Below are positions 49,784-58,585 of a stretch of DNA of 64,000 bases, in pieces. This stretch comes from Nocardia sp. XZ_19_385. GTDB lineage: Bacteria > Actinomycetota > Actinomycetes > Mycobacteriales > Mycobacteriaceae. The stretch spans positions 124,001 to 188,000 of the forward strand of contig NZ_JACVEE010000006.1 of assembly GCF_015355755.1 (NCBI RefSeq), written 5' to 3'. The number at the start of each line of letters is the position of its first letter. Positions within the stretch are counted from its first letter, which is position 1. The translations under genes and the position numbers were made by a program. Below the pieces are notes generated by a model. That model searched no databases. It was not told the DNA's origin and was given only the letters and a program-made list of their open reading frames with translations.

Positions 49784-50096
49784 CGGGGCGCGACAGTGCG
49801 CGCGCCGGGCACCACTGCCGGGTTTCGACCCGCCCCTGACCGTTGCCGGTGGGGATCGCGAAACCCGCCAGCCCGAGCCAGGCTCCGTCGGTGCAGCGGG
49901 CCCAGGCGTAGAGCAGGCCCGGGACGGTCCCCGCGGCCAGGTGCAGGCCGCCTGCTTTGACGCGCAGCGACACCGCGTCGCGGCGGAAGGCTCCGGCGGC
50001 GGGAAGCGCGATCGTCAGGTCGACGAGCACCGGTTGCGGCGGATCGACCACCCGCCGCAATGGGCGGGTGAAGTCGTCACTCCAGTACTCGAACAT
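49776..50096 (-). CDS. Hypothetical protein, 106 residues
   Basis: Short protein MFEYWSDDFTRPLRRVVDPPQPVLVDLTIALPAAGAFRRDAVSLRVKAGGLHLAAGTVPGLLYAWARCTDGAWLGLAGFAIPTGNGQG. Beta-strand-like with no signal or membrane helix; family unknown. The start ATG has only a weak GAGAA upstream. It is transcribed in the same direction as the P450 pair, 67 bases beyond the P450 stop, and ends inside the convergent gene. Confidence 0.6.
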   Translation of the reverse strand: MFEYWSDDFTRPLRRVVDPPQPVLVDLTIALPAAGAFRRDAVSLRVKAGGLHLAAGTVPGLLYAWARCTDGAWLGLAGFAIPTGNGQGRVETRQWCPARALSRPAT

Positions 50097-50163
50097 GCGT
50101 TCGATGTTCTCATACCGTTCGGTCCGCTTGGCACCGGCAGCTCACCCTGTCCGGTGCAACCCG

Positions 50164-51381
50164 CTACGGGCCGACATGCACCGGGAGCTCCCGGTGCCCG
50201 TTGGAGATGAAGCCGATTACCGGCCGCAGCTCCGCCGGATCGACAGCGAAGCGGAGCGCGGGGAAGCGTTCGAACAGGGCCGGAAGGGCGATAGCGGCTT
50301 CGAGACGGGCCAGCGGGGCACCGATGCAGTGGTGAGCGCCGTGCCCGAAGGCCACGTGGTCCTTCTTGATTCGCGTGATATCGAAGGTGGATGCGGTGGG
50401 GCCGTGCAGCTCGGGGTCGCGGCCCGCGGCGGCGTAGGAGGCGAGAATGGCTTCGCCCTTGGCGATGCGGATGCCCTCGATCTCGATGTCCTCGACCGCG
50501 TAGCGCAGCGGCAGGTGAGCGACCGGCGATTCGTAGCGCAGCGTTTCCTCGATGACATCTTCCCAGGTGGCGCGGCCCTCGCGGACCGCGGCCAGCTGCT
50601 CGGGGTGGGTGAGCAGGTTGAAGATGGCCTGGTCGAGCAGGTTGACGGTGGTTTCGTGGCCGGCGTTGATGACCAGCATCAGGGTGTCGACCAGCTCCTT
50701 CTCGGTCAGCCGCTCGCCGTCCTCGGCGCGGGTGGAGATCAGCACGCTCGTGATGTCGTCGCCGGGGTTGTCGCGGCGCAGGGCGACGAGTTCGCCGATC
50801 AGGCCGAACATTTCGACGTAGTTGGCCTGTGCGGCTTCCGGGGTGATCTCGGTGTCGAAGAAGCGGGCGACGCAGGTGCGCAGTGCGGGCTCCATCTCAT
50901 CGGGTACGCCCATCAGTTCGCAGATCACCTGGATCGGCACCGGGTAGGCGAAACCCTCACGCAGATCGACGCTTTCACCGTCCGGAGTCTTCGCGATCTC
51001 GTCGAGCAGCGTGGTCACCAGCTCTTCGATGCGCGGACGCAGCGCCGCGGTCCTGCGGTGCGTGAAAGCGGGCGAGACCAGCTTGCGCAGCCGCCGGTGA
51101 TCGGCCCCGTAGGCGGTGAACATGTTGTCCACCGCGACCCAGGCGAAAAGCGGCCAGTCCGCGGTGATTTCGCCGTTGCTGAACGAACTCCAGTGCTGAG
51201 CCGCGTCTTTCGACACCCGCGGATCGGCCAGCAGCCGCTTGAGCAGGTCGGCATCGGTCACCGACCAGGCGGGCACACCCATCAACTCGACCAAGGCCAC
51301 CGGTCCGCGCGCGCGGATGCGCTCGTTCTCGCCTTGAATGTCGATGCCGGTCAGATCCAGCGCAAGAGGTTGAAGGCTCAC
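50164..51381 (-). CDS. Cytochrome P450, CYP154-like
   Basis: 405-residue soluble bacterial P450. I-helix AGHETT (240-245), K-helix ExxR (Glu279 to Arg282), heme-binding FGHGAHHCIG with Cys352. N-terminal SLQPLALDLTGIDIQGENERIRARGPVALVEL and NMFTAYGADHRRLRKLVSPAFT are characteristic of the CYP154 family of actinobacteria, which oxidises steroids and other hydrophobic molecules. The gene lies 7 bases downstream of a CYP157-like gene, the same pairing as in Streptomyces conservons, but no conservon genes are visible. Confidence 0.92.
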   Translation of the reverse strand: MSLQPLALDLTGIDIQGENERIRARGPVALVELMGVPAWSVTDADLLKRLLADPRVSKDAAQHWSSFSNGEITADWPLFAWVAVDNMFTAYGADHRRLRKLVSPAFTHRRTAALRPRIEELVTTLLDEIAKTPDGESVDLREGFAYPVPIQVICELMGVPDEMEPALRTCVARFFDTEITPEAAQANYVEMFGLIGELVALRRDNPGDDITSVLISTRAEDGERLTEKELVDTLMLVINAGHETTVNLLDQAIFNLLTHPEQLAAVREGRATWEDVIEETLRYESPVAHLPLRYAVEDIEIEGIRIAKGEAILASYAAAGRDPELHGPTASTFDITRIKKDHVAFGHGAHHCIGAPLARLEAAIALPALFERFPALRFAVDPAELRPVIGFISNGHRELPVHVGP

Positions 51382-51388
51382 AGTTCTC

Positions 51389-52651
51389 CTACATCACATT
51401 CAATGGCGGGCTGGCCGGGAAGGCCACCGGCAGCGCCGCCAGCGCCCGATGGAAAGGCCCAGGGCGCCAAGACAGTTCATCTGCTCGAACAGCCAAACGC
51501 AACTCAGGGAGCGCATCGAGCAACTGATCGACAGCCTCCTGCGCGACCAGTGAGGCCACCGACTTGGCGGGGCAGGCGTGCGGTCCGATGCTCCACGCCA
51601 GATGCGAGCGGTTGCCGATGCGTTCGCCGCCGCTGATCGCGGGGTCGTTGTTGCACCCGGCGAAGCTGATCATGACCGGTTGATTCGCGGGCAGCCACAC
51701 ATCGCCGATCGGAATCGGCTGGCGCGGATAGGAGATGGCGAAGTTCGCCATCGGCGGGTCGTTGAACAGCACCTCGTCCAGAGCGTCCCGGGTGGACAGA
51801 CTGCCACCGAGCACGTCGCCGGCGAACCGGTCGTCGGTGAGGATCAACCGGAGCGTGTTGATGATGAGGTTCTGCTGCGGTTCGATCCCCGCGCCGTAGA
51901 TGCTGATGATGTTGTAGAGCATCTCGGTGTCGTCGAGCCCGGCGTTGTGCTGCAGCAGACGGGTCACCATGTCGTCGCCGGGTTCGCGGCGCTTCAGCGC
52001 GATCAAGTCCATCAGGGCGGCGCTGAGCATGGTCATGCCGTGGACGGCGTTGTCGTCGACCGAGTCGAACAGCATGGCCATGCCCGTGGCGACCCGCTGC
52101 CCGATATCCGCTGGGCAGCCCAGCATTTGGTTGAGTCCGGCGAAGACCAGCGGGAAGGCGTATTGGGTGACCAGGTCCGCCTCGCCGCTTTCGCAGAAGG
52201 TGTTGATCAGCGGGATGGCATCGCGTTCGACGATGGCGTGCAGACTGTGCAGGTCGACGCCCTCGATCGCGCTGACGTTGGCCTGCCGGTAGCGCAGGTG
52301 CGTGACACCGCTGTTGCGCAACACATTCGGGTACCACATCATCATCGGCTTCACCGGGCAGTCGTCGGGAATCGTGTCCTGCCAGGCCCGCGGATCGGCC
52401 GGGAAATGGTCCGGGTCGTTCAGGATCCGCACCGCCTCGTGATAGCCGATCACAAGGGTCGCCGGCACCCCTGGCGCCAGCTCCACCGGCGCCAAAGAGC
52501 CGTAGGTACGGCGCAATTCGCGGTAGCTACCGTGCGGATCGGCGGCGAACTCGTCGGAATACATCGGGAACCGCGGTCCCCGCACGGCGGTGGACGGACC
52601 GATCGCCCAAGGGGCGGCCTCCGGCGGGCTGGGTAGGCGCGAGCTGGCCAA
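51389..52651 (-). CDS. Cytochrome P450, CYP157-like, with degenerate K-helix
   Basis: 420-residue P450 homologue with a TTG start (L at 52651, AGGAG 8 bases upstream). The heme-ligand segment is WSIGPHACPAKS with Cys360. The K-helix has EVLF (Glu293, Phe296) instead of ExxR, and the I-helix GAGIEPQQ (253-260) lacks the usual acid-threonine pair. These departures are those reported for the CYP157 family, whose members break the ExxR rule. The fold is probably intact, but oxygen activation may differ or be absent. It is upstream partner of the CYP154-like gene (7-base gap). Confidence 0.9.
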   Translation of the reverse strand: MASSRLPSPPEAAPWAIGPSTAVRGPRFPMYSDEFAADPHGSYRELRRTYGSLAPVELAPGVPATLVIGYHEAVRILNDPDHFPADPRAWQDTIPDDCPVKPMMMWYPNVLRNSGVTHLRYRQANVSAIEGVDLHSLHAIVERDAIPLINTFCESGEADLVTQYAFPLVFAGLNQMLGCPADIGQRVATGMAMLFDSVDDNAVHGMTMLSAALMDLIALKRREPGDDMVTRLLQHNAGLDDTEMLYNIISIYGAGIEPQQNLIINTLRLILTDDRFAGDVLGGSLSTRDALDEVLFNDPPMANFAISYPRQPIPIGDVWLPANQPVMISFAGCNNDPAISGGERIGNRSHLAWSIGPHACPAKSVASLVAQEAVDQLLDALPELRLAVRADELSWRPGPFHRALAALPVAFPASPPLNVM

Positions 52652-52881
52652 TGGGGTGACTCCTGACGCGAATGAAACACGAACTCGTGCCTGACACACT
52701 ATGGCGAATCACCATGCGCTCGTCCACCAGGCGGGGCCGCTACCACCACGGCGCCGGTTCGGCCAGTCCCGAAAACCTTGGCCGAAGACTGTGAGTTGTC
52801 CGAATCTTCTACCAGCACAACGCTATTACGCTGGACAGTGGTCGTACGTCCATCCGATCCCCGACCGAGGAGTCCGGCACC

Positions 52882-54126
52882 GTGCCCCACCCGACGCCAC
52901 CGCCTGCCCGCACTGTCGTCGTGACCGCGGTGGAGATCTCCACCTCGCTCGGCCCCGACACCGAAAGCACCTGGAATGCCCTGCTTTCCGGATCCAGCGG
53001 AATTCGGGCTTTGAACGACCCGAACCTGCTGCGCTACGAACTGCCGGTCACCATCGGCGGCAAGCTCGTCCACGATCCGACCGATGACGTGGACCGGATC
53101 AAGAAGCGCCGCATGTGTTACGTGCAGCAGATGTCCTATGCCATGGGAAAACGGCTGTGGGACAACGCGGGACGGCCCGAGGTCGACCCCGACCGGCTGG
53201 GCGTGTGCATCGGCACCGGCATCGGCGGCCCCGACGCCATCGTGGCCGCCAACGACGCCATGCGCGAGCACGGATATCGCAAGATGTCGCCGTTCGCGGT
53301 ACCGATGAGCATGCCCAACGGGGTCTCGGTGGTAACCGCGCTCGAGATCGGCGCCCGGGCCTTCGCGGTCACACCGGTGTCCGCCTGTGCGTCGGGATGT
53401 GAAGCGCTGGTTCATGCCTGGCGTGCGATCACCCTGGGCGAGGCCGACATGGTGGTGGCCGGCGGCGTCGAGGGCTACATCCATCCCATGCCGCTGGCCG
53501 GATTCTCCATGGTCCGGGCGTCGAGCACGCGCACCGGCGAGCCCGAGCGCGCATCCCGGCCCTTCGAGCGGGACCGCGACGGCTTCGTCTTCGGGGAGGC
53601 CGCTGCGCTGCTGCTGCTCGAAACCGAGGAGCACGCTCGTGCCCGCGGGGCGAAACCCCTGGCGCGGCTGCTGGGCACGGGCCTCACCACCGACGGCTTC
53701 CATCTCGTCGCACCCGATCCCGAGGGCACCGGCAACGCCCGCGCCATGCGCCGCGCCATCGAAACCGCCGGTGTCACAAGGCAAGACGTCGACCACGTGA
53801 ACGCGCACGCCACCGGGACGACCATCGGCGACTTGGCCGAGGCCAAAGGCATCGCCGCCGCGATCGGCACCCATCCCGCGGTGTACGCGCCGAAATCGGC
53901 CCTGGGGCATTCTGTCGGCGCGGTCGGCGCGCTGGAGGCGGTGCTGTCGGTGCTCACGCTGCGGGACCAGGTGATCCCGCCGACCCTGAACCTGGACAAC
54001 CAAGATCCGGAGATCGACCTCGACATCGTGCACGACAAGCCGCGGCATACGAATATCGAGTTCGCGATGAACAATTCGTTCGGGTTCGGCGGGCACAATG
54101 CCGCGGTGCTGTTCGGCCGGTACTGA
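52882..54126 (+). CDS. Beta-ketoacyl-ACP synthase, KasA/FabF-like
   Basis: 414-residue ketosynthase II. Catalytic Cys169 (SACASGC), His309 (NAHATGT) and His343 ([10 protein letters not shown], with Lys338) form the condensing triad. Other family blocks are [30 protein letters not shown] and [14 protein letters not shown]. In mycolata KasA/KasB elongate meromycolate chains in FAS-II. No ACP or partner genes are adjacent, so a paralogue with a special role is possible. The start is GTG with GAGGAG 9 bases upstream. Convergent with the methyltransferase, 6 bases apart. Confidence 0.93.
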   Translation: MPHPTPPPARTVVVTAVEISTSLGPDTESTWNALLSGSSGIRALNDPNLLRYELPVTIGGKLVHDPTDDVDRIKKRRMCYVQQMSYAMGKRLWDNAGRPEVDPDRLGVCIGTGIGGPDAIVAANDAMREHGYRKMSPFAVPMSMPNGVSVVTALEIGARAFAVTPVSACASGCEALVHAWRAITLGEADMVVAGGVEGYIHPMPLAGFSMVRASSTRTGEPERASRPFERDRDGFVFGEAAALLLLETEEHARARGAKPLARLLGTGLTTDGFHLVAPDPEGTGNARAMRRAIETAGVTRQDVDHVNAHATGTTIGDLAEAKGIAAAIGTHPAVYAPKSALGHSVGAVGALEAVLSVLTLRDQVIPPTLNLDNQDPEIDLDIVHDKPRHTNIEFAMNNSFGFGGHNAAVLFGRY

Positions 54127-54132
54127 CAGCCG

Positions 54133-55017
54133 CTAGCGGGCCTTGGTCGCGACCGCGATGATGTAGTCCGCCCAGGGGCCCCACAGGTTGACGCCGGTGC
54201 GGCTGAAGGCCAGGCGCAGTACCGGATTGACGCGCCGCATGTCCCGTTCCCGCAGGCGCACGCTCAGGTAGCGGGCCAGCGGGCGGTAGACGTGACGTCG
54301 GATGGAATAGACGTCGGCGGTGTCGAAACCAGCTTCCAGCAACGCCTTTCGGTAGCGCCGGGCATCGTAGGCGTCGCGTCCGGCCCAGGACAGCCGCGCG
54401 GTTCCCGGCAGCACCCGCGGCACGATGTCGGCGGTCACCAACCGGCCACCCGGCGCCAGCACGCGATGCGCCTCGCCGAAGAAGCGCGGGTAGGACGGGA
54501 AATGGAAGGCCGACTCGAGGGCCGTGACCTTGGTCGCCGAACCGCTGTCGATCGGCAACGCGTCGGCCGAGCCGTGGACGTACTCGATCACCTTGTCCAG
54601 ACCCAGGCTGGCGGCCCGTTGGCGGGCGATATCGATCTGTTCCTCGGCTACGTTCACGCCGATGATCCGGCGCGGGCCGAATTCGCGCGCCCACAGGAAA
54701 TCCTGGTCGCCGTATCCGAAGCCGACGTCGACCTGGACGTCATTCGCACCGAGCGCGGCTTCCCGTCCGACCAGCCGGGCCAGATCCGCGCTCGCCTCGT
54801 CCAAGGTGGCCGGATCATCGCGCCAGTAGCCGAGATTGATGAACAGCGACTCCTCGCCGAAGAGGTTCTGGGTCCCGACGATGTCGTAGAGCCGGCCCAC
54901 CCGCTCCGGCGTCGACTTCGCCCATGGCAGCGCGGCCAGCTTGCCCCACTCCCCCGACCAGCGGCGCAGCCGGCGGCCGAATGCCTCCTCGGATAACGCT
55001 GACAAGGAGCTCACCAT
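54133..55017 (-). CDS. SAM-dependent methyltransferase
   Basis: 294-residue class I methyltransferase. SAM-binding motif I is VDVGFGYGDQDFLWA, then IIGVNVAEEQIDIARQRA (motif II region), HGSADALPIDSGSATKVTALESAFHFPS and EAHRVLAPGGRLVTADIV. The N-terminal GTQNLFGEESLFINLGYWRDDPATLDEASADLARLV resembles erythromycin- and mycinamicin-type O-methyltransferases acting on sugars or macrolactones. ATG follows GCAGGAGG. Its own upstream region (55018-55188) is short and contains no clear operator. Confidence 0.9.
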   Translation of the reverse strand: MVSSLSALSEEAFGRRLRRWSGEWGKLAALPWAKSTPERVGRLYDIVGTQNLFGEESLFINLGYWRDDPATLDEASADLARLVGREAALGANDVQVDVGFGYGDQDFLWAREFGPRRIIGVNVAEEQIDIARQRAASLGLDKVIEYVHGSADALPIDSGSATKVTALESAFHFPSYPRFFGEAHRVLAPGGRLVTADIVPRVLPGTARLSWAGRDAYDARRYRKALLEAGFDTADVYSIRRHVYRPLARYLSVRLRERDMRRVNPVLRLAFSRTGVNLWGPWADYIIAVATKAR

Positions 55018-55188
55018 CGAAACCTCCTGCGCACGACCGACTCCGGCTGGAGAAGCTGCCCCCAGTCTCCGCCGTGGACGCCCGCCGGTCAACTGCTGTC
55101 CCAGACAATCGCTGCCGAGTCATGGCGCGGCCGACACTTGTATCGTCCACCCGCGCCGCGGCCGACACGGGCTTCGCCTCGGCCGGCC

Positions 55189-55437
55189 ATGGTCACCGCC
55201 ATGCGTGCGGCCGGACTGCCCGATCAACTGGTCGCGGACGCACCACTGATGCTGTTCGGCTTCCTCAAGGGGTACCTGCTCGCAGTGCTCAGCGCCGCAC
55301 CCGGAAAGACCGGCGACACACCGGAGATCGATCCGACGCGCTACCCGACGATGGCCGGGCTCACTCAGCGGATGCTCGACGCTGTGCTCACCGGCATCCG
55401 GGGCCAGGCCGAGCAGGTCGGTACGGCTCGTGCCTGA
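55189..55437 (+). pseudogene. Probable TetR regulator C-terminal fragment
   Basis: About 82 codons: MVTAMRAAGLPDQLVADAPLMLFGFLKGYLLAVLSAAPGKTGDTPEIDPTRYPTMAGLTQRMLDAVLTGIRGQAEQ. The pattern resembles the ligand-binding C-terminal helices of TetR proteins. No HTH-encoding sequence lies upstream, where the methyltransferase promoter begins. Likely a remnant of a regulator that once flanked this gene. Function unlikely. Confidence 0.4.
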
Positions 55438-55534
55438 CTGCCTGTCCGTCGGTGAAGCTTTGAAGGTTTGTACTCCCGCATTGCATAAATCTTCGCGAAG
55501 TCTCAACCGAACCTTCAACGATAATGTTCAAGCC

Positions 55535-56101
55535 ATGAACGCGGCTGACGAGAACCTGACGATCGAACTCAGCATGGCCGAATTGCGGGAGGTCACCCGC
55601 TATGCCGTGGCCTGCGCCGAGCCAGTTCTGGCAATTTTCGAACGGGACTGCCCCGAGGACACGCGTCCGCGGGCCGTACTCGACGAGGCGCGAAAGTTCG
55701 CCGCTGGAGGCAAGCGCACAAAGGCGCTCCGAGTGACCGCGTTCGATGCGCACCGGGCCGCGAAAGCAGCTGCGGAGACGGGACATTCAGCCGCAGCCGA
55801 CGCAGCACGCGCCGCCGGCAATGCGGGAGCGGCCGCGTACCTGCACCCACTGGCGAAAGCGACCCAGGGCGGCCACATCCTCATGTCGGCTGCCCACGCC
55901 GCCCGCGCACTCGAACTCGATGCCGACAACGACCACGACATCGCCGCCGCCTACGTCGAGAAGGCAACAGGCCTGGCCACCCCCATCGTGGTCAGCGTCC
56001 TGACGCGTTACCCGAAGGCCCCTGACGGTAGCGGCCGCGTCGGAGAGCTCTGGCGGGAACTCGACGCCGCATTGCGACAGTCAGCGACCAGCGACCGATA
56101 G
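55535..56101 (+). CDS. Imm5-like putative immunity protein
   Basis: 188-residue helical protein: MNAADENLTIELSMAELREVTRYAVACAEPVLAIFERDCPEDTRPRAVLDEARKFAAGGKRTKALRVTAFDAHRAAKAA, then AGNAGAAAYLHPLAKATQGGHILMSAAHAARALEL. These are the marks of the Imm5 family of putative immunity proteins of polymorphic toxin systems. No toxin gene is nearby, so it may be an orphan guard or have another role. ATG at 55535 lies 9 bases after GATAAT, so it is probably leaderless. Confidence 0.82.
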   Translation: MNAADENLTIELSMAELREVTRYAVACAEPVLAIFERDCPEDTRPRAVLDEARKFAAGGKRTKALRVTAFDAHRAAKAAAETGHSAAADAARAAGNAGAAAYLHPLAKATQGGHILMSAAHAARALELDADNDHDIAAAYVEKATGLATPIVVSVLTRYPKAPDGSGRVGELWRELDAALRQSATSDR

Positions 56102-56273
56102 CCGCCCTGGTCGAGGTAGCGCGTTGCCGCCGACGCGGAACAGCCAAGTCCGCAGTCGCGGTATACGAGCACGCTTGACACGCCAGAAAATTCAAGTGCA
56201 CGCTGGCAAACCAACAGCCCATGCCTGTGCGGCCCCGCCATCATCGGGACCGAACTCCACCGCCACATTCATC

Positions 56274-56483
56274 AATTCCTTGCAGCCCTGTGCGCCTCGG
56301 TCGCTGCCGACCAGCTAGAAGCATCCAACGGTGCCGCCGAAAATCCTTCTGCAACCCCCTCGCAGCCTCAGTCGCTGCCGGACTGGCCGAGATGCAGCCA
56401 ACGGGGGCGTCCAAAATTCCCTTGCAGCCCTGGCGGCCTCGGTGGGTACCGACCGAGAAGCAACCAACGATGGCCGTGAATGT
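56274..56483. repeat. Three degenerate tandem repeats of about 71 bp
   Basis: Units start near 56274, 56341 and 56413, each built as AAATTCC-CTTGCAGCCC, a CGCCTC/GCCTCA block, a small hairpin, then GAAGCAACCAACG-GGxCG. The hairpins are GGTCG-CTGC-CGACC in unit 1 and CAGTC-GCTGCCG-GACTG in unit 2, where the paired bases changed together. Unit 3 is more decayed. The remaining part of the gene-free stretch 56102-56273 shows nothing I can assign. Confidence 0.6.
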
Positions 56484-57245
56484 TCAGTGCTGCCAGGCGG
56501 TTTCGCGGGCGGTGGTGGATGCCTGGTCCATGAGGCGGGTGATTTCGGTGCGGAGGCGGTCGGCGGTGGCTGGGATTGCTTGGATGCGTTCGTCTTCCCG
56601 GATGAGGTAGCGGCCGTCGTCGCGGTAGTCGATCACGTAGATCTGGGTGCCGCCTTCCTCCCAGCCGTTGAGGGAGGGGCCGGTGGCCACGCGCAATTCG
56701 GCGTAGGTGCGGAAGGGGCGTTTGAGTTGGCGGACAGCCTGTTCCGAAGGGGAGAGACGGTAGGAGTTGATGCGTTTGGGGCGGTGCAGTTCGTCGCGGT
56801 GGATGTTGATGCTGGGGCCGGAACCCGGCGCCGTGTCGGGGAGGACGGTGAGCAGGCGCTGCACCACCGCTTGCGCGGGGCGCAGGTCGACGCGGATGTT
56901 GCCGCCGACACCGAAAGCCGCGCCCGGCTTCTGGGCGACGACCGCGCCGTTGCCGGATTCGATTGCGGCACAGGCGCGGACCATGCGGTCGCGGCCGTCG
57001 TGGCGGTAGCCGAACAGTTCGATCCGCACATCGGCGTGCGCCAACGCGTGCAGGGCGGTGTAGAGCGAATCGTCGTCACCCATGGTGCGCATCAGCGATT
57101 CTGCGGCCGCCTTGCGCTGGATGTCGAACTCGACCTGCGTTTCCACCTCCGCGGCGAAGGTGAGCGGGAAGGGCATGCGGTCGCGGCCGAGTGCCTCCCA
57201 GGCGACCCAGAATTCGATCGGGGTCAATTCCCAGGTTCCGGTCAC
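56484..57245 (-). CDS. espG: ESX secretion-associated protein EspG family
   Basis: 253-residue cytoplasmic protein of the EspG family: TPIEFWVAWEALGRDRMPFPLTFAAEVETQVEFD, ALHALAHADVRIELFGYRHDGRDRMVRACAAIESGNGAVVAQ, then VQRLLTVLPDTAPGSGPSINIHRDEL and YRDDGRYLIREDERIQAIPATADRLRTEI. EspG proteins bind PE/PPE-type substrates and keep them soluble for ESX export. The gene starts at GTG overlapping the PPE-like stop by 4 bases. Last gene of the DUF3558/ESX operon. Confidence 0.9.
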   Translation of the reverse strand: MTGTWELTPIEFWVAWEALGRDRMPFPLTFAAEVETQVEFDIQRKAAAESLMRTMGDDDSLYTALHALAHADVRIELFGYRHDGRDRMVRACAAIESGNGAVVAQKPGAAFGVGGNIRVDLRPAQAVVQRLLTVLPDTAPGSGPSINIHRDELHRPKRINSYRLSPSEQAVRQLKRPFRTYAELRVATGPSLNGWEEGGTQIYVIDYRDDGRYLIREDERIQAIPATADRLRTEITRLMDQASTTARETAWQH

Positions 57246-58567
57246 GGCTCTCCACCGATCACCGGCGGGGTGGCTTTCCGGTCGGGGCCGAGGAGTTCCT
57301 CGTGCACGCCGTAGAGGTAGTCGGGCGCTTTGTGCTCGGACTCGTCGTCCTGACCGTTCTGACCGCCGCGGCCTGGCATACCCATGCCGGGCATGCCGGA
57401 GCGGGCCGCCGAATTCGCCTTGCCGGAGTTGGCTGCTGCTGCTGCCGCCGCCGGGTTGGCTCCCGTGCCGGGAACGCTGGTGCCTTTGCCGGGTGTGCCC
57501 GAAGACGGGGTGCCGGTTCCGGAACGCGGGGTGCCCGTGCCGAGTCGGCTCGGGTTGGTGCCGACGGGGTTGGTGCCGACCGGGTTCGTGCTCGCCGGGT
57601 TCGTGCTGGCGGGATTGGTACCGGCCGGGTTCGTGCTCGCCGGATTGGTACTGGCGGGGTTGGTGCTCGCCGGGTTCGTACTCGCCGGATCGGTGCTGGC
57701 GGGGTTGGTGGTCTCCGGGTTTTGGGTTCCGGGTTGGCTGGGGTTGCCGTTCCCATTTCCGTTCCCGTTGCCATTCCCGTTTCCGTCGCCGGTGTTGGGG
57801 ATGTCGGTGCCCGGCTTTGCGGCGGGTGTGACCGGGGTCGGGACCTTCGGGACATTGGCGTCGGCCTGCTCCGCGACCTGCTTGTAGACGGTTCGCATCA
57901 CCTCGTTGGCCAAATCCTCGGCGTTCTTTGCCCGCCCGGCATCGTTGCCGCTGATCAGGCCGGAGACTTTGCCGTCGCCCAGCAGCGTGTCGCCGACCGA
58001 GCCGACGATGCTGGCGACTGTGCCGCCCTCGTTAGCCTCGGACGGCTGCGGAACCTGAAACTTGACCTGGCTGAAACCGGTGGAGGCTTCCTGAATCTTG
58101 TTGGCGATCAGATTGGCCGCTTGCTCGACCTTGTCCACGTCGCCGAGGTAGGACTTGACGCTTGTCAAGGCGCTGGTGGCGGCCGAACCGGACCAGCCAC
58201 TGTCCATTTTCAGCTTGGTGTCGTCATAGAACTTGTCGCCGTGCGTCTTGGTCGCTGTGGCGAGATCCTTCCAAGCCCCGACGCTATTCCAGATATCTTC
58301 CAAGCCAATGTTATCGATGAAATTCATGATGCGGGCATGAGGCATCCCGACGAAGACCTCCATCTTCGGCGGCACAACGGTTGGCGCGTATTCACCGTTG
58401 AATCCGTCAGCGAGAGCCTTGTTCTCAGCGTAGATGCGGTCGCGTTCGGCATTGCCGGCGGCCTGTGCGTCTTGTTCCGCCTTCACCGGCGAGATGCCGT
58501 CATTGAACAGACCGGCGACGGGGGTGGCCACAAGGGCCACGGTTTGCTTGAAAATTTCGAAAGTCAT
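57242..58567 (-). CDS. PPE-like ESX substrate with repeat-rich tail
   Basis: 441-residue putative ESX substrate. The N-terminal helical domain carries MEVFVGMPHARIMNFIDNIGLEDIWNSVGAWKDLATATKTHGDKFYDDTKLKMDSGWSGSAATSA, with a WxG-like turn at Trp125. A disordered C-terminal half follows: Asn-Gly repeats (261-275), about ten TNPAS-type pentads (287-339), Gly/Thr/Pro-rich blocks and GMPGMGMPGRGGQNGQ. This is the pattern of PPE-like partners in Nocardia and related genera. ATG follows GGGGGAAGAG. Likely exported with the small protein encoded upstream and chaperoned by EspG. Confidence 0.87.
   Translation of the reverse strand: MTFEIFKQTVALVATPVAGLFNDGISPVKAEQDAQAAGNAERDRIYAENKALADGFNGEYAPTVVPPKMEVFVGMPHARIMNFIDNIGLEDIWNSVGAWKDLATATKTHGDKFYDDTKLKMDSGWSGSAATSALTSVKSYLGDVDKVEQAANLIANKIQEASTGFSQVKFQVPQPSEANEGGTVASIVGSVGDTLLGDGKVSGLISGNDAGRAKNAEDLANEVMRTVYKQVAEQADANVPKVPTPVTPAAKPGTDIPNTGDGNGNGNGNGNGNGNPSQPGTQNPETTNPASTDPASTNPASTNPASTNPASTNPAGTNPASTNPASTNPVGTNPVGTNPSRLGTGTPRSGTGTPSSGTPGKGTSVPGTGANPAAAAAAANSGKANSAARSGMPGMGMPGRGGQNGQDDESEHKAPDYLYGVHEELLGPDRKATPPVIGGEP
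57548..57787 (-). repeat. Coding tandem repeats in PPE-like gene
   Basis: About ten 15-bp units (57548-57709) encode TNPAS/TNPAG/TNPVG pentapeptides, and short units (57743-57787) encode Gly-Asn dipeptides. Near-identical DNA units imply recent expansion by slippage and likely length variation between strains. Confidence 0.8.
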
Positions 58568-58585
58568 GCTCTTCCCCCCGGTGTA

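Noticed and set aside
56102..56273. Small frames on both strands in the gene-free stretch before the tandem repeats
   Set aside because: No ribosome sites, compositional signs of antisense or random frames, no family resemblance.
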